Of a DNA stretch of 7,946 nucleotides, positions 6,070 to 7,946 are shown one piece after another; the first letter of the stretch is position 1, and every line of letters starts with the position of its first letter. The DNA comes from Bacteroidia bacterium (GTDB lineage: Bacteria > Bacteroidota > Bacteroidia > Bacteroidales > CAJPTX01): NCBI GenBank assembly GCA_905373625.1, contig CAJPTS010000077.1:1-7946 (forward strand). Direction: 5' to 3'. Below the pieces are notes generated by a model. That model saw nothing but the letters and a program-made list of their open reading frames with translations, was not told where the DNA came from and searched no databases. The position numbers and the translations under genes were made by a program.

Positions 6070-7560
6070 ATGAGTAGTCTCCATCTTACATCAGCCAAAA
6101 TCAAAAAGAACGACGAATTCTATACCCGCGACGCCGACGTCGAGCGCGAACTCGAATTCTATATCGCCGCAAACCCAGACATCTTCCGTAGGAAGACCGT
6201 TTACTGCCCCGCCGATTGTGCACTATATGCCCAGAGTTCTTTTTATCGCTATTTCAAGGCGAATTTCGCGCGTTTAGGGCTGCGTAAGCTAATATGTACC
6301 AGCTACGCCACTTTCACCGACGAAAGGGGCAATAAACGCGGTTTCTATTATTCCTACTCCTACCAGACCTTCCCCCCTACAGAGGAAGAAGCCAAACAAG
6401 GCAAAAAAGGAACATGGCGCATAGAAGAATGGGCACGAGCATTAGACGGAGACGGAGACTTTACTTCCCCCGAGTGCGCGCCATTTTGGGAAGAGGCTGA
6501 CTTCGTAATCACAAACCCACCCTTCTCACGCGTAAGCAAAGACTTTATAAACCTCCTACAGCAATACAACGTCTTCTACCTGTTCATCGGCGCATTTGTA
6601 ACCTGTACCTACATCCGTTTTTTCAAACAAATTTTCCTAGGGCGCATGTGGTTTGGCGCAACACAGGTAAAAACCTTTGACACCCCAGACGGAGAGAGAA
6701 CCATCGCCTGCGTCTGGTACACAAACATGTACCACGAAGCACCACAAAAACAACTCCCCCACCTACGCACCATGGCAGAAAACCGTGACAAGGTACAAGG
6801 TACAAAGTCCAAAGTCCAAGGTTCAAAGTACAAGGTTCAAAGTAGCGCGAAGCGCGTAAATAGCGACGAAAGACGAGAGAACACAGCGACAAGCGATTAT
6901 AATTTGGGCTTTACTTTGAACCTTGAACCTTGTACCTTGAACCTTATTAAAGCTTCGTACCTAAAAGACGGCTTCCGTATCGCACGGCAAAACGCTCTTC
7001 CAGAGGAAGAAAAAAACTCCCCGTATCAGCATCTCTATGTTCCGTATGATAACTACGACGCCATCGAAGTTCCCCGCCTCACACTCATCCCCACAGACTA
7101 TTACGGCAAAATAGGCGTACCCATCACCATACTCCAATACATCATACACCCACGACGCCCCGAAGACATACCCACCCAAACCGAGATCTCAGAAGACACA
7201 CGCAAACAACTCGGCATCGACGAATTCGGAATCGTAGACTCCCTCCCCGTACAGTGCGACAACAACCACCACAGACAATATCGCGGCGCCGTAGTTAACA
7301 ACAAAATGCTCTTCTCGCGCATCATCATCCAGCGCCTCCCACCCGACGAACCGCTAAATAACGAAGACAAATCTCAAATCTCAAATCTCAAATCTCAAAT
7401 ACTAGGAAGACTCCACGAACCACACATATCCTCCTCTACGGAAAACTCACCGACGGATTGGCAGATCGCAGGCAAACTCTGCAACCACAACTCAATCAGA
7501 ACCAGTCAGAAAAATATCAATTATCGGCGCAATCTACGGCCCACTCGTTCCTCTTGGTAG
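6070..7560 (+). CDS. EcoRI-family adenine-specific DNA methyltransferase, with repeat-derived insert and altered C-terminus
   Basis: A 496-residue protein that would transfer a methyl group from S-adenosylmethionine to adenine N6. Family marks are clear: NDEFYT (14-19), FYRYFKANFARLGL (58-71), the catalytic NPPF of N6-adenine methylases (149-152) in DFVITNPPFSRV, then YDNYDAIEV (326-334), DYYGKIGVPIT (343-353) and a final LFSRIIIQR (414-422). These match, from memory, the EcoRI methylase domain from end to end. Residues 241-297 are encoded by repeat element F and interrupt a loop where the family is variable. The domain ends near residue 422. The rest (429-496) follows an AAATCTC tandem repeat and looks like out-of-frame sequence. 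No restriction partner is visible, so it is an orphan enzyme, common in phages for protecting DNA. Target specificity cannot be told. Activity with the insert is untested. Confidence 0.85.
   Translation: MSSLHLTSAKIKKNDEFYTRDADVERELEFYIAANPDIFRRKTVYCPADCALYAQSSFYRYFKANFARLGLRKLICTSYATFTDERGNKRGFYYSYSYQTFPPTEEEAKQGKKGTWRIEEWARALDGDGDFTSPECAPFWEEADFVITNPPFSRVSKDFINLLQQYNVFYLFIGAFVTCTYIRFFKQIFLGRMWFGATQVKTFDTPDGERTIACVWYTNMYHEAPQKQLPHLRTMAENRDKVQGTKSKVQGSKYKVQSSAKRVNSDERRENTATSDYNLGFTLNLEPCTLNLIKASYLKDGFRIARQNALPEEEKNSPYQHLYVPYDNYDAIEVPRLTLIPTDYYGKIGVPITILQYIIHPRRPEDIPTQTEISEDTRKQLGIDEFGIVDSLPVQCDNNHHRQYRGAVVNNKMLFSRIIIQRLPPDEPLNNEDKSQISNLKSQILGRLHEPHISSSTENSPTDWQIAGKLCNHNSIRTSQKNINYRRNLRPTRSSW
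6790..6960. repeat. Inverted heptad element F, inside the methyltransferase gene and read in frame
   Basis: Eight left-arm heptads lie at 6790-6845 (AAGGTAC, AAAGTCC, AAGGTTC, AAAGTAC, AAAGTAG). A GCGCGAAGCGCG mini-hairpin and a GACGAAAGACGAGAG stretch, shared with element E, follow. The core is at 6886-6915, and a right arm CTTTGAA/CCTTGAA/CCTTGTA runs to about 6945, followed by a relaxed form of the AAGCTT motif (6943-6955). The 171 bases are a multiple of three and contain no stop in the gene's frame. Because three heptads make 21 bases, the left arm encodes a 7-residue peptide repeat of the form KVQGxKx. Confidence 0.93.
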
Positions 7561-7592
7561 GCGCAAACAAAGACCACGATCGTAAGCGCTGA
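7362..7592 (+). pseudogene. Possible original or alternative C-terminus in the +2 frame
   Basis: The frame two bases ahead of the methyltransferase frame is open from 7362 to a TGA at 7590-7592. From 7401 it encodes a natural-looking peptide, including HILLYGKLTDGLADRRQ and later HSFLLVGANKDHD. The annotated frame here gives a serine-, asparagine- and arginine-rich string. There is no ATG or GTG in this frame, so it is either a C-terminus reached by frame shifting at the AAATCTC tract, or the remnant of a gene whose start was lost. I do not recognise the peptide. Confidence 0.35.
7368..7400. repeat. Tandem heptad AAATCTC, about 4.6 units
   Basis: Four perfect AAATCTC units (7369-7396) plus a partial AAAT lie inside the methyltransferase reading frame, immediately after its conserved domain, encoding SQISNLKSQI. 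The unit length is not a multiple of three, so any change in unit number shifts the frame. Perfect identity between units suggests recent slippage. Confidence 0.95.
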
Positions 7593-7596
7593 AAGC

Positions 7597-7742
7597 AAGG
7601 TACAAGGTTCGAGGTTCAAGGTACAAGGTACAAGGTACGAGGTACACGACAAGCGACGATAGTTTGGGCTTTACTTTGAACTTCGTACTTTGTACCTTGT
7701 ACCTGATGAAGCTTTGTACTTCGTACCTCGTACCTAGTACCT
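7597..7742. repeat. Inverted heptad element G, core in + orientation
   Basis: The left arm is AAGGTAC/AAGGTTC/GAGGTTC/GAGGTAC (7597-7645). The core is at 7647-7675 with a diverged middle (GCGACGATAGTTTGGGC). The right arm is CTTTGAA/CTTCGTA/CCTTGTA with CTGATGAAGCTT (7703-7714), then CCTCGTA and CCTAGTA. The element runs straight into the terminator and closes the gene series. Confidence 0.92.
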
Positions 7743-7777
7743 AAAAAAAGCATCCCTGTACAGGGATGCTTTTTTTT
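7743..7777. terminator. Rho-independent terminator, bidirectional
   Basis: A perfect palindrome with stem GCATCCCT/AGGGATGC and loop GTAC (7750-7769) is flanked by seven A before (7743-7749) and eight T after (7770-7777). It would therefore end transcription from either direction. It closes the + strand gene series and insulates it from the AT-rich region that follows. Confidence 0.92.
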
Positions 7778-7946
7778 GTTTGTAGTCTGTTGTAGAACAT
7801 TGTAGACAAACCCGTTTTCTCAGAATTGACTACAAACTCACCACACACAATCTCTTATATATAAGCTAATTAGAAGATAGAGTAACTGAATATATATATA
7901 TATGTAGTCATGTAGACAGTTATTTATTTATATAAGTAAGAAATAA
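7778..7946. promoter_or_regulatory. AT-rich region with phased TGTAG repeats (operator or origin candidate)
   Basis: TGTAG occurs at 7781, 7791 and 7801, exactly 10 bases apart, and again at 7903 and 7911. The inverse CTACA is at 7830-7834. GTTTGTAGTC (7778-7787) and GACTACAAAC (7828-7837) form a perfect 10-base inverted repeat. Beyond lie a palindrome CTTATATATAAG (7854-7865), CTAATTAG (7866-7873) and a TA run (7891-7902). No gene is visible. Phased direct repeats beside AT-rich DNA suit a repressor-operator region or an iteron-type origin; the sequence alone does not decide. Confidence 0.45.

Overview
The window looks like part of a prophage or phage-derived island in a Bacteroidetes (probably Bacteroidales-like) genome. 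This rests on family resemblance recalled from memory: a DUF6712-like neck protein, a tail/baseplate-like protein and a portal-like protein of the Bacteroidetes phage type. The start codons also lack Shine-Dalgarno sequences. All five convincing genes read on the + strand. No integrase, terminase, capsid or RNA gene is visible, so the element continues outside the window.

Layout: heptad-repeat arm (1-84); DUF6712-like protein (92-994); a 300-base structured non-coding stretch (995-1296); repeat element B (1297-1411); large tail/baseplate-like protein (1419-3965); element C (3970-4140); small coiled-coil plus membrane-anchor protein (4176-4439); element D (4437-4561); portal-like protein (4562-5941); element E (5939-6069); EcoRI-family adenine methyltransferase (6070-7560) with element F (6790-6960) inside it; element G (7597-7742); a strong bidirectional terminator (7743-7777); then an AT-rich stretch with phased TGTAG repeats (7778-7946).

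The most striking signal is the repeat family. Every gene boundary carries a long imperfect inverted repeat. The left arm is built of 7-base units of the AAGGTAC/AAGGTTC type. The right arm is built of the complementary type CTTTGAA/CCTTGTA. A conserved 29-base asymmetric core lies between them (consensus includes GCGATTATAAT and GGG.TTTACT). The core occurs six times, four in one orientation and two in the other. The arms run up to the start codons and in two cases include the stop codon, so each gene sits like a cassette between copies.

One copy (F) lies inside the methyltransferase gene, is read in frame and adds about 57 residues in a variable loop. A second tandem heptad (AAATCTC, 4.6 units) sits just after the methyltransferase domain. 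Gain or loss of one unit would give three different C-termini, so it is a candidate slippage switch. The genes probably work together in virion assembly (neck, tail, portal) with a lysis- or membrane-associated small protein and an orphan DNA methyltransferase. The repeat family is the candidate undescribed system.
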